Position numbers and translations under genes: made by a program
Assembly (NCBI GenBank): GCA_002451065.1
Contig: DKBC01000058.1
Coordinates: forward strand, 438-25,050
Reading direction: 5' to 3'
DNA length: 24,613 nt
From: Betaproteobacteria bacterium UBA6910
GTDB lineage: Bacteria; Pseudomonadota; Gammaproteobacteria; Burkholderiales; UBA6910
The notes under the pieces: model-generated
Seen by the model: the letters and a program-made list of their open reading frames with translations, nothing else
What the model was told of the DNA's origin: nothing
The model's database searches: none
Part shown: positions 1 through 6,697 of the stretch, one piece after another
Numbering within the stretch: the stretch's first letter is position 1
Layout of the letters: each line of letters begins with the position of its first letter

Positions 1-525
1 GCCTACGACTCCCGGGGCATCCAGGGCATGGGGCTCACCTACGCCACTTCCAACCGCGGTGCCTGCCACCTGCGCTCCTATACCGTGGCGTCCGAGGTGC
101 TGGGAATTCCGGTGAAGACCGATCCCCTGGCCACCGAGGGCAAGGCTGGTCTGGTCAAGGCGTTCCAGGATGCGACGTCCGTGTTCGATTCCTCCGGCCT
201 TTGCATCTTCACCTCCTTCGCCTGGACCCTGGCGGACATCCAGCCCCAGATCCAGGCCGCCTGTGAAGGCGACTGGTCCATGGACAAGCTCAATCTCATG
301 GGCGAGCGCATCTGGAACCTGGAGCGGCAATTCAACCTCAAGGCCGGGCTCACCGCCAAGGACGACACCCTGCCGCCGCGGCTGCTGAAGGAGGCGGCCA
401 AGACCGGGCCGGCCAAGGGTAAGGTGAACGAACTGGGCAAGATGCTCCCCGAGTATTACGAGTTGCGGGGCTGGAGCAAAGACGGGGTGCCGACCGCGGA
501 CACTGTGAAGCGTCTCGGCCTGTAA
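1..525 (+). CDS. aor: Aldehyde:ferredoxin oxidoreductase family protein, C-terminal part (5' end outside window)
   Basis: This is the last 174 codons of a tungsten (or molybdenum) bis-pterin aldehyde oxidoreductase, which oxidises aldehydes to carboxylic acids in the cytoplasm. The frame is open from base 1, so the Met at 28 is internal. The segment YDSRGIQGMGLTYATSNRGA at the start is the hallmark of the family's C-terminal domain. The DSSGLC motif (Cys codon at 202-204) matches the distal Cys ligand of the [4Fe-4S] cluster in characterised AORs; the other three Cys ligands would lie upstream of the window. The gene ends at TAA 523-525 and is followed by a strong hairpin and then a FAD oxidoreductase. 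That pairing resembles NAD-coupled AOR systems of Aromatoleum-type bacteria, where a FAD subunit accompanies the W-subunit (family knowledge). The substrate cannot be read from this fragment. Family assignment is firm. Confidence 0.93.
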   Translation, partial: AYDSRGIQGMGLTYATSNRGACHLRSYTVASEVLGIPVKTDPLATEGKAGLVKAFQDATSVFDSSGLCIFTSFAWTLADIQPQIQAACEGDWSMDKLNLMGERIWNLERQFNLKAGLTAKDDTLPPRLLKEAAKTGPAKGKVNELGKMLPEYYELRGWSKDGVPTADTVKRLGL

Positions 526-543
526 TCGACACAGCCGAACCGG

Positions 544-592
544 GAAGGCACCAAGCAGCACCAAGACCGAATCTTGGTGTCTTGGTGCCTTC
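544..592. repeat. Long nested inverted repeat (hairpin) between the AOR and FAD oxidoreductase genes
   Basis: AAGGCACCAAG at 545-555 pairs perfectly with CTTGGTGCCTT at 581-591, and G544-C592 adds one more pair. Inside it CACCAAGA (559-566) pairs with TCTTGGTG (572-579) around a 5-nt CCGAA loop. No T-run follows, so it is not a classic Rho-independent terminator. The inner and outer arms share the ACCAAG unit. This look is typical of dispersed intergenic hairpin repeats, but copy number cannot be checked in one window. It could also stabilise the 3' end of the AOR transcript or tune expression between the two genes. Confidence 0.7.
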
Positions 593-626
593 GCCTCGTG
601 GTGGTTAACCAAAACGGAGTGACACA

Positions 627-1886
627 GTGAATTACGTGATCATAGGAAACGGTCCCACGGGCGTGATCGCCGCGGAAACCCTGCGCAAGGCGGACCCGGC
701 GGGAAAAGTGATCCTGGTGGGCGACGAACCGGAGCCGCCGTATTCCCGCATGGCGATTCCCTATCTGCTCATCGGCGACATCGACGAATCGGGCACCTAC
801 CTGCGCAAGGACCAGAAGCACTTCGAGTCCCTGGGCATTGACCTCGTGGTGGGCCGCGCTTCGGGGCTCGACACCGCCAAGCGGCAGGTGACGCTGGAGG
901 GGGGCAGGAGCCTTCCCTACGACCGCCTCCTCATCGCCAGCGGTTCGCGTCCCGTCTCGCCGCCCATCCCCGGCGCCGACCTTCCCGGCGTGCATTCGTG
1001 CTGGACCCTGGCAGATGCGCGGGCGATCATGGGCAGAGCCAAGAAGGGGGCGCGGGTGCTGCAGATGGGAGCGGGTTTCATCGGTTGCATCATCCTGGAA
1101 GCGCTTGCATCCCGCGGCGTGCAACTCACGGTTGTCGAGATGGGCAACCGCATGGTCCCGCGCATGATGAGCGAGACCGCAGGTGGCCTGCTCAAGAAGT
1201 GGGTCGAGAGCAAGGGCGTCAAGGTGTTCACTTCCACCAAGGTCCTCGCCATCGAGGCCGGCAAGGGTGGTGCGCTGACGGTGAAGCTGGACAACGGGCA
1301 GGCCCTGGATGTAGACCTGGTGATCAGTGCCACCGGGGTCCGGCCCAATGTGGAATGGCTCAAGGGCAGCGGTGTAACCGTCGACACCGGGGTGCGCGTG
1401 GACGAGACCATGCAGACCAGTGTGCCAGGGGTGTTCGCGGCCGGGGACGTGGCCCAGGCCGGCGAGTTCTACACCGGGAATTTCATCGTCAACGCGATTC
1501 AGCCCAACGCGGCTGACCAGGGGCGGGTTGCGGCCCTCAACATGGCGGGGCAGGGCGCCAATTCCCAGGGCACCCTCGCCATGAACGTGCTGGATACCCT
1601 CGGCCTGATCTCCTCTTCCTTCGGGCAGTGGATGGGAGTCAAGGGCGGCGAGCACGCCGAGTTGTTGGACGAGAAGAACTACCGCTACGTGCGGCTGGAG
1701 TTTAAGGACGACGTCCTGGTGGGTGCCAACAGCCTGGGACTCACTCAGCACGTGGGCGTGCTGCGGGGCCTGATTCAGAGCCACGCGCATCTTGGTGAAT
1801 GGAAGGAGCACCTGCGCCAGGATCCCACCCGGATCATGGAAGCCTACCTGGCCCGGGCGCAGGCCCAGGACCGCCGGGCGGCATGA
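627..1886 (+). CDS. FAD/NAD(P)-dependent oxidoreductase, probable electron-transfer subunit of the AOR
   Basis: This 419-aa flavoprotein belongs to the pyridine-nucleotide disulfide / NirB-rubredoxin-reductase-like superfamily. The FAD dinucleotide-binding motif GNGPTG is at residues 7-12. A second Rossmann motif, GAGFIG, is at residues 148-153, and its second strand ends in VVE, which favours NAD(H) over NADP(H). An ATG-type motif (ISATGVRPN) and the C-terminal FAD motif FAAGDVA follow. No redox-active Cys pair is seen, so it is not a disulfide reductase. The GTG start at 627 is chosen because the FAD motif begins at once and GGAG (616-619) sits seven bases upstream. Position directly after the AOR gene, and similarity in size and type to the FAD subunit of NAD-coupled AORs, suggest that it moves electrons between the AOR and NAD(H). 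The partner role is inferred from context. The stop overlaps the next start (ATGA). Confidence 0.85.
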   Translation: MNYVIIGNGPTGVIAAETLRKADPAGKVILVGDEPEPPYSRMAIPYLLIGDIDESGTYLRKDQKHFESLGIDLVVGRASGLDTAKRQVTLEGGRSLPYDRLLIASGSRPVSPPIPGADLPGVHSCWTLADARAIMGRAKKGARVLQMGAGFIGCIILEALASRGVQLTVVEMGNRMVPRMMSETAGGLLKKWVESKGVKVFTSTKVLAIEAGKGGALTVKLDNGQALDVDLVISATGVRPNVEWLKGSGVTVDTGVRVDETMQTSVPGVFAAGDVAQAGEFYTGNFIVNAIQPNAADQGRVAALNMAGQGANSQGTLAMNVLDTLGLISSSFGQWMGVKGGEHAELLDEKNYRYVRLEFKDDVLVGANSLGLTQHVGVLRGLIQSHAHLGEWKEHLRQDPTRIMEAYLARAQAQDRRAA

Positions 1887-2137
1887 AGATCACGCTCAAG
1901 CTGTTCGCGACCCTCGGGGACTACCTTCCCGAGGCGGCCCGCCAGAAGAACGAGCTCCCGCTTGAGGTGGCTCCCAGCACCACCGTGGCCGAAATCATTT
2001 CGCGTTTTAACCTCCCGGAGAAGCTGGTGCACCTGGTGCTGGTCAATGGCGCCTATGTGGCTCATGATTCGCGCCTCGCCCACGAGCTCCAGGAAGGCGA
2101 CGTTCTCGCCATCTGGCCACCCATCGCCGGCGGATGA
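1883..2137 (+). CDS. MoaD/ThiS-like sulfur carrier, probably dedicated to the AOR cofactor
   Basis: This 84-aa ubiquitin-fold protein ends in the diagnostic C-terminal Gly-Gly (PPIAGG) that is activated and loaded with sulfur for pterin dithiolene formation. The VNGAYV and EGDVLAIWPP segments are typical of MoaD/ThiS proteins. The start ATG overlaps the stop of the FAD gene (ATGA at 1883-1886), and its own stop overlaps the next start in the same way, so translation is likely coupled. A second and clearly different MoaD lies at 5156-5410 next to moaE. The copy here, sandwiched in the AOR unit, may be specialised for the tungsten cofactor, or may act as a small partner of the AOR. Family assignment is strong; the specialisation is inference. 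Confidence 0.88.
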   Translation: MKITLKLFATLGDYLPEAARQKNELPLEVAPSTTVAEIISRFNLPEKLVHLVLVNGAYVAHDSRLAHELQEGDVLAIWPPIAGG

Positions 2138-2430
2138 GCGGACTGCGGGAGCTCGTGCTCGACATGGGATTCACCCGTGACGAGTTCATGAACCTGCTGC
2201 CCGCGGCCCTCGGCGTTGAACGCGCCCCCCCCATGGCAGGCGGCCAAATCCTCCTCGAGGACGCGAGAGGAAAGGTCAGCATCGCTCTCGGATCGGAGAC
2301 CGTGCGCCGCATCGCGGCATTAACGGTTCCGAGGCTGCCGGTGACTCTTTCCTTCGACGGCTACAACGAGCCCGATTTCGAGCGCTTCATGGCACGGTTC
2401 CGCGCTCACTACCAACGCGGCGGGGGATGA
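2134..2430 (+). CDS. Conserved-looking small protein of unknown function in the AOR operon
   Basis: This 98-aa soluble protein is translationally coupled to the upstream MoaD-like gene by an ATGA overlap, which is the main support for it being real. I do not recognise a family. There is no signal peptide, membrane segment or Cys motif. The N-terminus (MGFTRDEFMNLLPAALG) looks helical. The middle (GGQILLEDARGKVSIALGSE) looks like beta strands, and the C-terminus (RLPVTLSFDGYNEPDFERF) ends in a basic helix with a Gly-Gly-Gly tail. Its place after AOR, FAD subunit and MoaD suggests a maturation or accessory role for the tungsten enzyme, but nothing in the sequence shows a reaction. The operon appears to pause here: 87 bases separate it from the sensor kinase. 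Confidence 0.75.
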   Translation: MSGLRELVLDMGFTRDEFMNLLPAALGVERAPPMAGGQILLEDARGKVSIALGSETVRRIAALTVPRLPVTLSFDGYNEPDFERFMARFRAHYQRGGG

Positions 2431-2517
2431 GGCGGCGCGGCAGCGGAAACTTCGGGTTGCGCCCCGGGTCTTAGATAACATACTGTTTGGGGGCCCAATA
2501 TCGGCCCTTCAAATTCT

Positions 2518-4596
2518 ATGAACGCTTCCCTTCGGGCCGCCCTCGTCAGCCGCTTCCGGGCGCGGCTTCGGTCATCGGTGCGCTTCAAGCTGGTCTTGAT
2601 GGCGCTGCTCCCGTTGCTTGTAATCATGCCGCTGCTCATCGGACTGGTGTGGTACTGGGGAAATACCGGCTACCGAAGTCTGTTGAATTTCAAGATCAAC
2701 AGCGACCTGGCCGTGGCCCATGAGTATTTCGGGCGAGTGAGGGACGGTATTGGCAATCGAGTCGGCGGCCTGGCCGGATCGGAGCGGCTCGCGCGCGCCA
2801 TGACGGCGAAGGAGCCCGAGGCTCTGAAGCGCTTCCTCTTCTCAGCCCGGGAGCAGCAGGGCCTGGATTTTCTGAATCTCCTGGATACCGAGGGGAATCT
2901 CCTGGTCGCGGGCACCGACCTTGAAACGCCAGCGGGCTACCGCCGATGGCCGGTGGTGGCAAAGGCCCTCGAGGGGGAGGCCGATACGGTCGTCGACGTG
3001 TTTCCCCCGGGGGACCTGGCGAATCTGGATCTGCGGCTTAGGGAGACCGCCCAGATCCCAATCTTGCCGACGCAAAACGCGGCGCCCAGCGAACGCAAAC
3101 GGGAGGAACGCGGACTGGTGATTCATTCCGCGGCGCCGGTGCGGAACGGCTCCAATCAACTGGTTGCGGTGCTCCAGGGCGGGCAGCTCCTCAACCGCAA
3201 TCTTAATTTCGTGGACAAAATAAACAGCCTGGTCTACCGCGAGGGATCCCTGCCCGCCGGAAGCGGCGGTACCGCCACCCTGTTTCTTGACGACGTGCGT
3301 ATTGCGACCAACGTGCGCTTGTTCGAAGGGGAACGGGCTTTGGGCACCCGGGTGTCCCAGCAGGTGCGCGACAAGGTGCTCGGTAGGGGAGAGATATGGA
3401 CCGACCGGGCGTTCGTGGTGAACCACTGGTATGTCTCCGGCTATGAGCCCGTGGCGGACAGTTTCGGAAAAAGGGTGGGCATGCTCTATGTGGGATTTCT
3501 CGAAGCGCCTTTCGCGAGCGCCAAGCAGAAAGCCCTGCTCGTGATCGGGGGGTTATTTCTGGTGATCGGCGTGCTCGGCAGCATAATTAGCCTGCGCTGG
3601 GCGCGGCGGGTCTTTCAGCCACTGGAGCGGGTGAACCGCACGATTCGTGAGGTGGAGGCTGGCAACGCCGGTGCCCGGGTGCGGGCTGTCCCCACCGAAG
3701 ACGAAATCGGGCGGCTTGCAGCCCACTTCGACAAGTTGCTCGACACCCTGGAAAGCCGCAACCGGGAACTGAGGCGCTGGGCCGAGGAACTGGATACCAA
3801 GGTCGCGGAGCGGACTCTGGAGCTAGAGCGTGCGAACCAGCACCTGCGGGACGCGCAGCGGCAACTGGTGATGTCGGAAAAGCTGGCGGCGGTGGGCCAG
3901 CTGACAGCCGGGGTCGCCCACGAGATCAACAATCCGGTGGCCATGATTCAGGGAAACCTGGACCTGGTGAAGGAGCAGTTGGGTGCCGCGGCCCGGCCGG
4001 TGGCGGAAGAAATCAAACTCATCGACCAGCAGGTGGACCGCATCCGGGAAATCATCACGCGCCTGCTCCAGTTTGCCCGGCCGGGAGAATACGCGGGCTA
4101 TGTGGAGGATGTGGACGTCAGCGCGGCCGTGAGGGACTGCATGAGCCTCGTTAGGCACCTCACTGCGAAGAGCGGCATCGACGTGGAATCCGATTGCCGC
4201 GCGTCACGCCGGGCCGGCATCAACCGCGGTGAGCTGCAGCAGGTCATCGTGAACTTGCTGGTCAATGCGGTGCACGCCATGCCCGAGGGTGGAACCATTA
4301 CCGTCAAGACCCGGGACTGGGGAAACAAGGGCGTGGTGGTGAGCGTGGGGGACACGGGGTGCGGCATCCGGCGGGAGGATATGCCGCGGATTTTTGATCC
4401 GTTCTTCACTACCAAGAAACAGGAGGGAACCGGCCTGGGACTTTCCATAAGCTACGCGCTGGTGGAACGCTATGGCGGCACAATTTCCGTGGAAAGCACC
4501 TGGGGCAAGGGTGCGGAGTTCAGCGTGTGGCTGCTCACGGAGCCAGATTTTCGTGAGGGGAGCGCGCGTCCCGCCGGGGCTCGCGACTTGGTATAG
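2518..4596 (+). CDS. Membrane sensor histidine kinase (Cache-HAMP-HisKA-HATPase)
   Basis: A 692-aa inner-membrane kinase. TM1 is at about residues 25-47 and TM2 at about 339-360, enclosing a roughly 290-residue periplasmic Cache-type sensor (note TLFLDDVRIATNVR and AFVVNHWYVSGYEPV, typical of this fold). HAMP (about 361-414) and a coiled coil follow. The HisKA box HEINNP carries phospho-acceptor H468. The HATPase has its N-box (N583), G1 box DTGCG (D612), F-box FDPFFTT and GTGLGL, so it should be active. The start ATG 2518 has no obvious Shine-Dalgarno, so the exact start is less certain. No response regulator is adjacent. It sits between AOR genes and mobB/moaD/moaE, so it may sense an aldehyde, carboxylate or oxyanion relevant to the AOR; the ligand is unknown. 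It probably signals to a regulator encoded elsewhere. Confidence 0.9.
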   Translation: MNASLRAALVSRFRARLRSSVRFKLVLMALLPLLVIMPLLIGLVWYWGNTGYRSLLNFKINSDLAVAHEYFGRVRDGIGNRVGGLAGSERLARAMTAKEPEALKRFLFSAREQQGLDFLNLLDTEGNLLVAGTDLETPAGYRRWPVVAKALEGEADTVVDVFPPGDLANLDLRLRETAQIPILPTQNAAPSERKREERGLVIHSAAPVRNGSNQLVAVLQGGQLLNRNLNFVDKINSLVYREGSLPAGSGGTATLFLDDVRIATNVRLFEGERALGTRVSQQVRDKVLGRGEIWTDRAFVVNHWYVSGYEPVADSFGKRVGMLYVGFLEAPFASAKQKALLVIGGLFLVIGVLGSIISLRWARRVFQPLERVNRTIREVEAGNAGARVRAVPTEDEIGRLAAHFDKLLDTLESRNRELRRWAEELDTKVAERTLELERANQHLRDAQRQLVMSEKLAAVGQLTAGVAHEINNPVAMIQGNLDLVKEQLGAAARPVAEEIKLIDQQVDRIREIITRLLQFARPGEYAGYVEDVDVSAAVRDCMSLVRHLTAKSGIDVESDCRASRRAGINRGELQQVIVNLLVNAVHAMPEGGTITVKTRDWGNKGVVVSVGDTGCGIRREDMPRIFDPFFTTKKQEGTGLGLSISYALVERYGGTISVESTWGKGAEFSVWLLTEPDFREGSARPAGARDLV

Positions 4597-4597
4597 A

Positions 4598-4619
4598 CTA
4601 TCGATCTCAGTTTCGATAG
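4598..4619. other. Short hairpin between the sensor kinase stop and the mobB start
   Basis: CTATCGA (4598-4604) and TCGATAG (4613-4619) are perfect inverted arms around an 8-nt loop. They start two bases after the kinase stop codon and end just before the mobB Shine-Dalgarno (AGGGAAAG). No T-run follows, so termination is unlikely. It could modulate mobB translation, protect an mRNA end or be a protein-binding site. Confidence 0.4.
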
Positions 4620-4628
4620 CAGGGAAAG

Positions 4629-5162
4629 ATGAAGGTATTCGGATTCGCGGGCATGTCGGGAAGCGGAAAGACGACGCTTATTGAGCAGCTGATTCCGCGT
4701 TTCGTCATGGACGGGCTGCGGGTTTCGGTGATCAAGCATGCGCACCACGATTTCGACATTGACCGGCCGGGGAAGGATTCCTGGCGCCACCGGGAGGCTG
4801 GAGCCTCTGAGGTCATGATCGCTGCGGGCCATCGCTGGGTGCTGATGCACGAGTTGCGGGGCGGGCCCGAGCCCGAGCTGCCGGAACACCTGAACCGCTT
4901 GTCGCCCTGCGACCTCGTGCTGGTGGAGGGTTTCAAGCGCCAGCCGATCCCTAAGCTGGAGATTCATCGTCGGGCCGCGGGCAAACCGCTTCTGCATCCC
5001 GACGATCCGCACATCGTGGCGGTCGCCACCGACGAGCCCGTGCATACTGCGCTACCCCAGTTCGGGCTGGAGGATTACGATGCCATCGCCGCCTTCATCA
5101 TGGATTACCTGGGACTGGGTGCACACACCTTGCTGGCCATGGGCCAGGGCAACCGATGCTGA
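4629..5162 (+). CDS. mobB: Molybdopterin-guanine dinucleotide biosynthesis adaptor protein MobB
   Basis: A 177-aa P-loop GTP-binding protein that assists MobA in attaching the nucleotide to molybdopterin. The Walker A motif GMSGSGKTT is at residues 8-16. The family signature follows: VIKHAHHDFDIDRPGKDSWR, then REAGA. LVLVEGFK is the second conserved MobB block. The length is normal for a stand-alone MobB. An AGGGAAAG Shine-Dalgarno precedes ATG 4629. Its stop overlaps the next gene (moaD) by seven bases, so mobB-moaD-moaE form one unit. Because AOR enzymes normally use a bis-pterin cofactor without nucleotide, mobB here more likely serves a DMSO-reductase-family enzyme, such as the one at 21763-24399, or plays a general role. 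That last point is inference. Confidence 0.95.
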   Translation: MKVFGFAGMSGSGKTTLIEQLIPRFVMDGLRVSVIKHAHHDFDIDRPGKDSWRHREAGASEVMIAAGHRWVLMHELRGGPEPELPEHLNRLSPCDLVLVEGFKRQPIPKLEIHRRAAGKPLLHPDDPHIVAVATDEPVHTALPQFGLEDYDAIAAFIMDYLGLGAHTLLAMGQGNRC

Positions 5163-5410
5163 AACTGCTTTATTTCGCGCGTCTCCGGGAAAGCCTGGGC
5201 ACTGACTCCGAGGCGGTGGAGCTAGCTCCTTCGGTGCGCGATGTCGCGGGCCTGATGGATTGGCTTCGTACCCGGGGCGGATCCTGGTCAGAGGAACTCG
5301 CTCCCGGTCGGACGGTGCGGGTCTCGGTCAATCTGGAAATGGCGGAAGCGACGACGCCGGTGCGTGACGGCGACGAGGTCGCGCTGTTTCCCCCGGTCAC
5401 CGGAGGCTAG
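5156..5410 (+). CDS. moaD: Molybdopterin synthase sulfur carrier subunit MoaD
   Basis: An 84-aa ubiquitin-fold protein ending in PPVTGG, with the terminal Gly-Gly that becomes the thiocarboxylate sulfur donor. It begins with LLYFARLRESLG, the classical MoaD start, and DGDEVALFPPVTGG is the classical end. ATG 5156 overlaps the mobB stop, and moaE begins one base after its stop, so it pairs naturally with MoaE to make molybdopterin from cPMP. It is the second MoaD in the window and is closer to canonical MoaD than the one at 1883-2137. No moaA, moaC, moeA or moeB is visible here. Confidence 0.95.
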   Translation: MLKLLYFARLRESLGTDSEAVELAPSVRDVAGLMDWLRTRGGSWSEELAPGRTVRVSVNLEMAEATTPVRDGDEVALFPPVTGG

Positions 5411-5411
5411 T

Positions 5412-5897
5412 ATGCCGGTGCGGGTCCAGGCCGAGGACTTCGATGCCGGGGCGGAAATCCTTGCCCTGCGGCGCGGAAACCCCAAGATTGGCGCCCTTGC
5501 CAGCTTTATCGGACTGGTGCGGGACGTAAATAACGGCGAGCCCGTGACGGGCATGACCCTCGAGCACTATCCGGGGATGACCGAGAAGGCGCTCGAGAAC
5601 ATAGTCTCCGAGGCGCAGTCCCGCTGGGACGTTCTGGATGCCCTGGTCATCCATCGCGTCGGCCTTCTGCTGCCAACGGATCAAATCGTGCTGGTGGTCG
5701 TGAGCAGCGCGCATCGGGGTGACGCGTTTGCTGCCTGCGAGTTCATCATGGATTACCTCAAGACCCGGGCCCCATTCTGGAAGAAGGAGCAGACGGCCCA
5801 AGGCACGCGCTGGGTGGAAGCGCGCGAAACTGACGATCGTTCCGCCGAGCGCTGGGAGAAGATGTCCCCTGCCTCGGCAGCACACCGGCCGCGCTAA
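5412..5897 (+). CDS. moaE: Molybdopterin synthase catalytic subunit MoaE
   Basis: A 161-aa MoaE. It converts cyclic pyranopterin monophosphate to molybdopterin with two thiocarboxylated MoaD. The conserved blocks are GALASFIGLVRD, LEHYPGMTEKAL, HRVGLLLPTDQIVLV and the catalytic APFWKKE. K117 and K124 align with the essential lysines of E. coli MoaE (K119 and K126). A longer reading frame begins at 5364, but ATG 5412 is preferred: GGAGG (5402-5406) lies five bases upstream and the family's N-terminus starts there. It follows moaD by one base and closes the cofactor cluster. The next gene converges 40 bases away; I see no clear terminator between them. Confidence 0.96.
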   Translation: MPVRVQAEDFDAGAEILALRRGNPKIGALASFIGLVRDVNNGEPVTGMTLEHYPGMTEKALENIVSEAQSRWDVLDALVIHRVGLLLPTDQIVLVVVSSAHRGDAFAACEFIMDYLKTRAPFWKKEQTAQGTRWVEARETDDRSAERWEKMSPASAAHRPR

Positions 5898-5937
5898 CGG
5901 TTCGAAGGCTGCGGCTCCCGGTAAGGGTCGCGGTTAT

Positions 5938-6678
5938 TCAGTCTTCGGTGCCAAGCAGAATGGCGGCTCGAGCCAGCCCCCCGGAGGCGGTTTCCGTCGT
6001 CAGGCCGCCCCCCCATTTTTCGCAGAGTCGCCTGGCGAGTGCTGGGACTGGGCCCTCGGTCCAAGGGGGCTCAGTCCTGGTGGGGGACGCGAATTCCGAT
6101 GCCGTCGTCCGTTCCGGCTCGATGACAATCCGGGCGATCCGGCCTATGGGTGCCTTTGACGAATCTGCCACCCTGGGTGGGGCCTGGCCGGGCGAGGCGC
6201 TTACGTGAATCAATCCTCTCTTCCCGAGGTCCCGCTGCGCGGCCAAGGCCAATGCCACGATTATCGCCTCCAATACGGTGGGCTCGGCGCGCACCGAGCA
6301 AGGCGCCTTGATGTCCGCCGTTGCCAGCGCGATCTCACCGCGGAGTCCGCGCCGGATGGCGCGTTCCGCCCGCTTCAGGATTTCCTCCAGAGGGTGCGCG
6401 CCAACTGTCTGCGCTTGAATGGCGCCCATCAGTCCCAGCACGGCCCGGGACACCACTGCCGCTTCATCGCAGGCATGCTCGACGTCGGCGAGGGCTCCCA
6501 GCATTTCCTCGCGGGGCAAGGCCTGCGCGCCGTTCAGCAGGAGTCGGAGATTCCCGATCATCACCGCGAACGCATTGTTCAAGTCGTGGTCGAGTTGTCT
6601 CGCGAGGGGAGGGAGCAGGAATCCGGTTTCCTCCGGTGTTTCGTGGGTGGCATCTGTTTCGGACTGGGACTTGGTCAT
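5938..6678 (-). CDS. Histidine-kinase-like protein with degenerate ATP-binding domain (pseudokinase)
   Basis: A 246-aa soluble protein. The HisKA-like block LDHDLNNAFAVMIGNL keeps a His (H31) where kinases have HDLNN. The rest follows the outline of a HATPase domain but without its working residues. The N-box is LALAAQRD with no Asn, the G1 position reads EPERTT with no DxGxG, and no F-box or GTGLGL is visible, only a late KWGGGLTTETASGGLARAAILL. It therefore should not bind ATP in the normal way. GGAGG upstream in CCGGAGGCCAAGTCATG fixes the start at 6678 rather than 6753. It sits 19 bases behind the OmpR-type regulator gene on the same strand, so it probably acts on that regulator as a phosphotransfer protein, phosphatase or binding partner. 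The function is inferred. Confidence 0.8.
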   Translation of the reverse strand: MTKSQSETDATHETPEETGFLLPPLARQLDHDLNNAFAVMIGNLRLLLNGAQALPREEMLGALADVEHACDEAAVVSRAVLGLMGAIQAQTVGAHPLEEILKRAERAIRRGLRGEIALATADIKAPCSVRAEPTVLEAIIVALALAAQRDLGKRGLIHVSASPGQAPPRVADSSKAPIGRIARIVIEPERTTASEFASPTRTEPPWTEGPVPALARRLCEKWGGGLTTETASGGLARAAILLGTED

Positions 6679-6697
6679 GACTTGGCCTCCGGGCGGT

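Noticed and set aside
544..592. CRISPR-like or Rho-independent terminator reading of the ACCAAG repeats
   Set aside because: It is a single hairpin without spacer units, and no T-run follows it.
456..1811. Long antisense open frame (451 codons) opposite the flavoprotein gene
   Set aside because: Its translation has no recognisable domain, while the + strand encodes clear FAD and NAD motifs. Long antisense frames are expected in GC-rich DNA.
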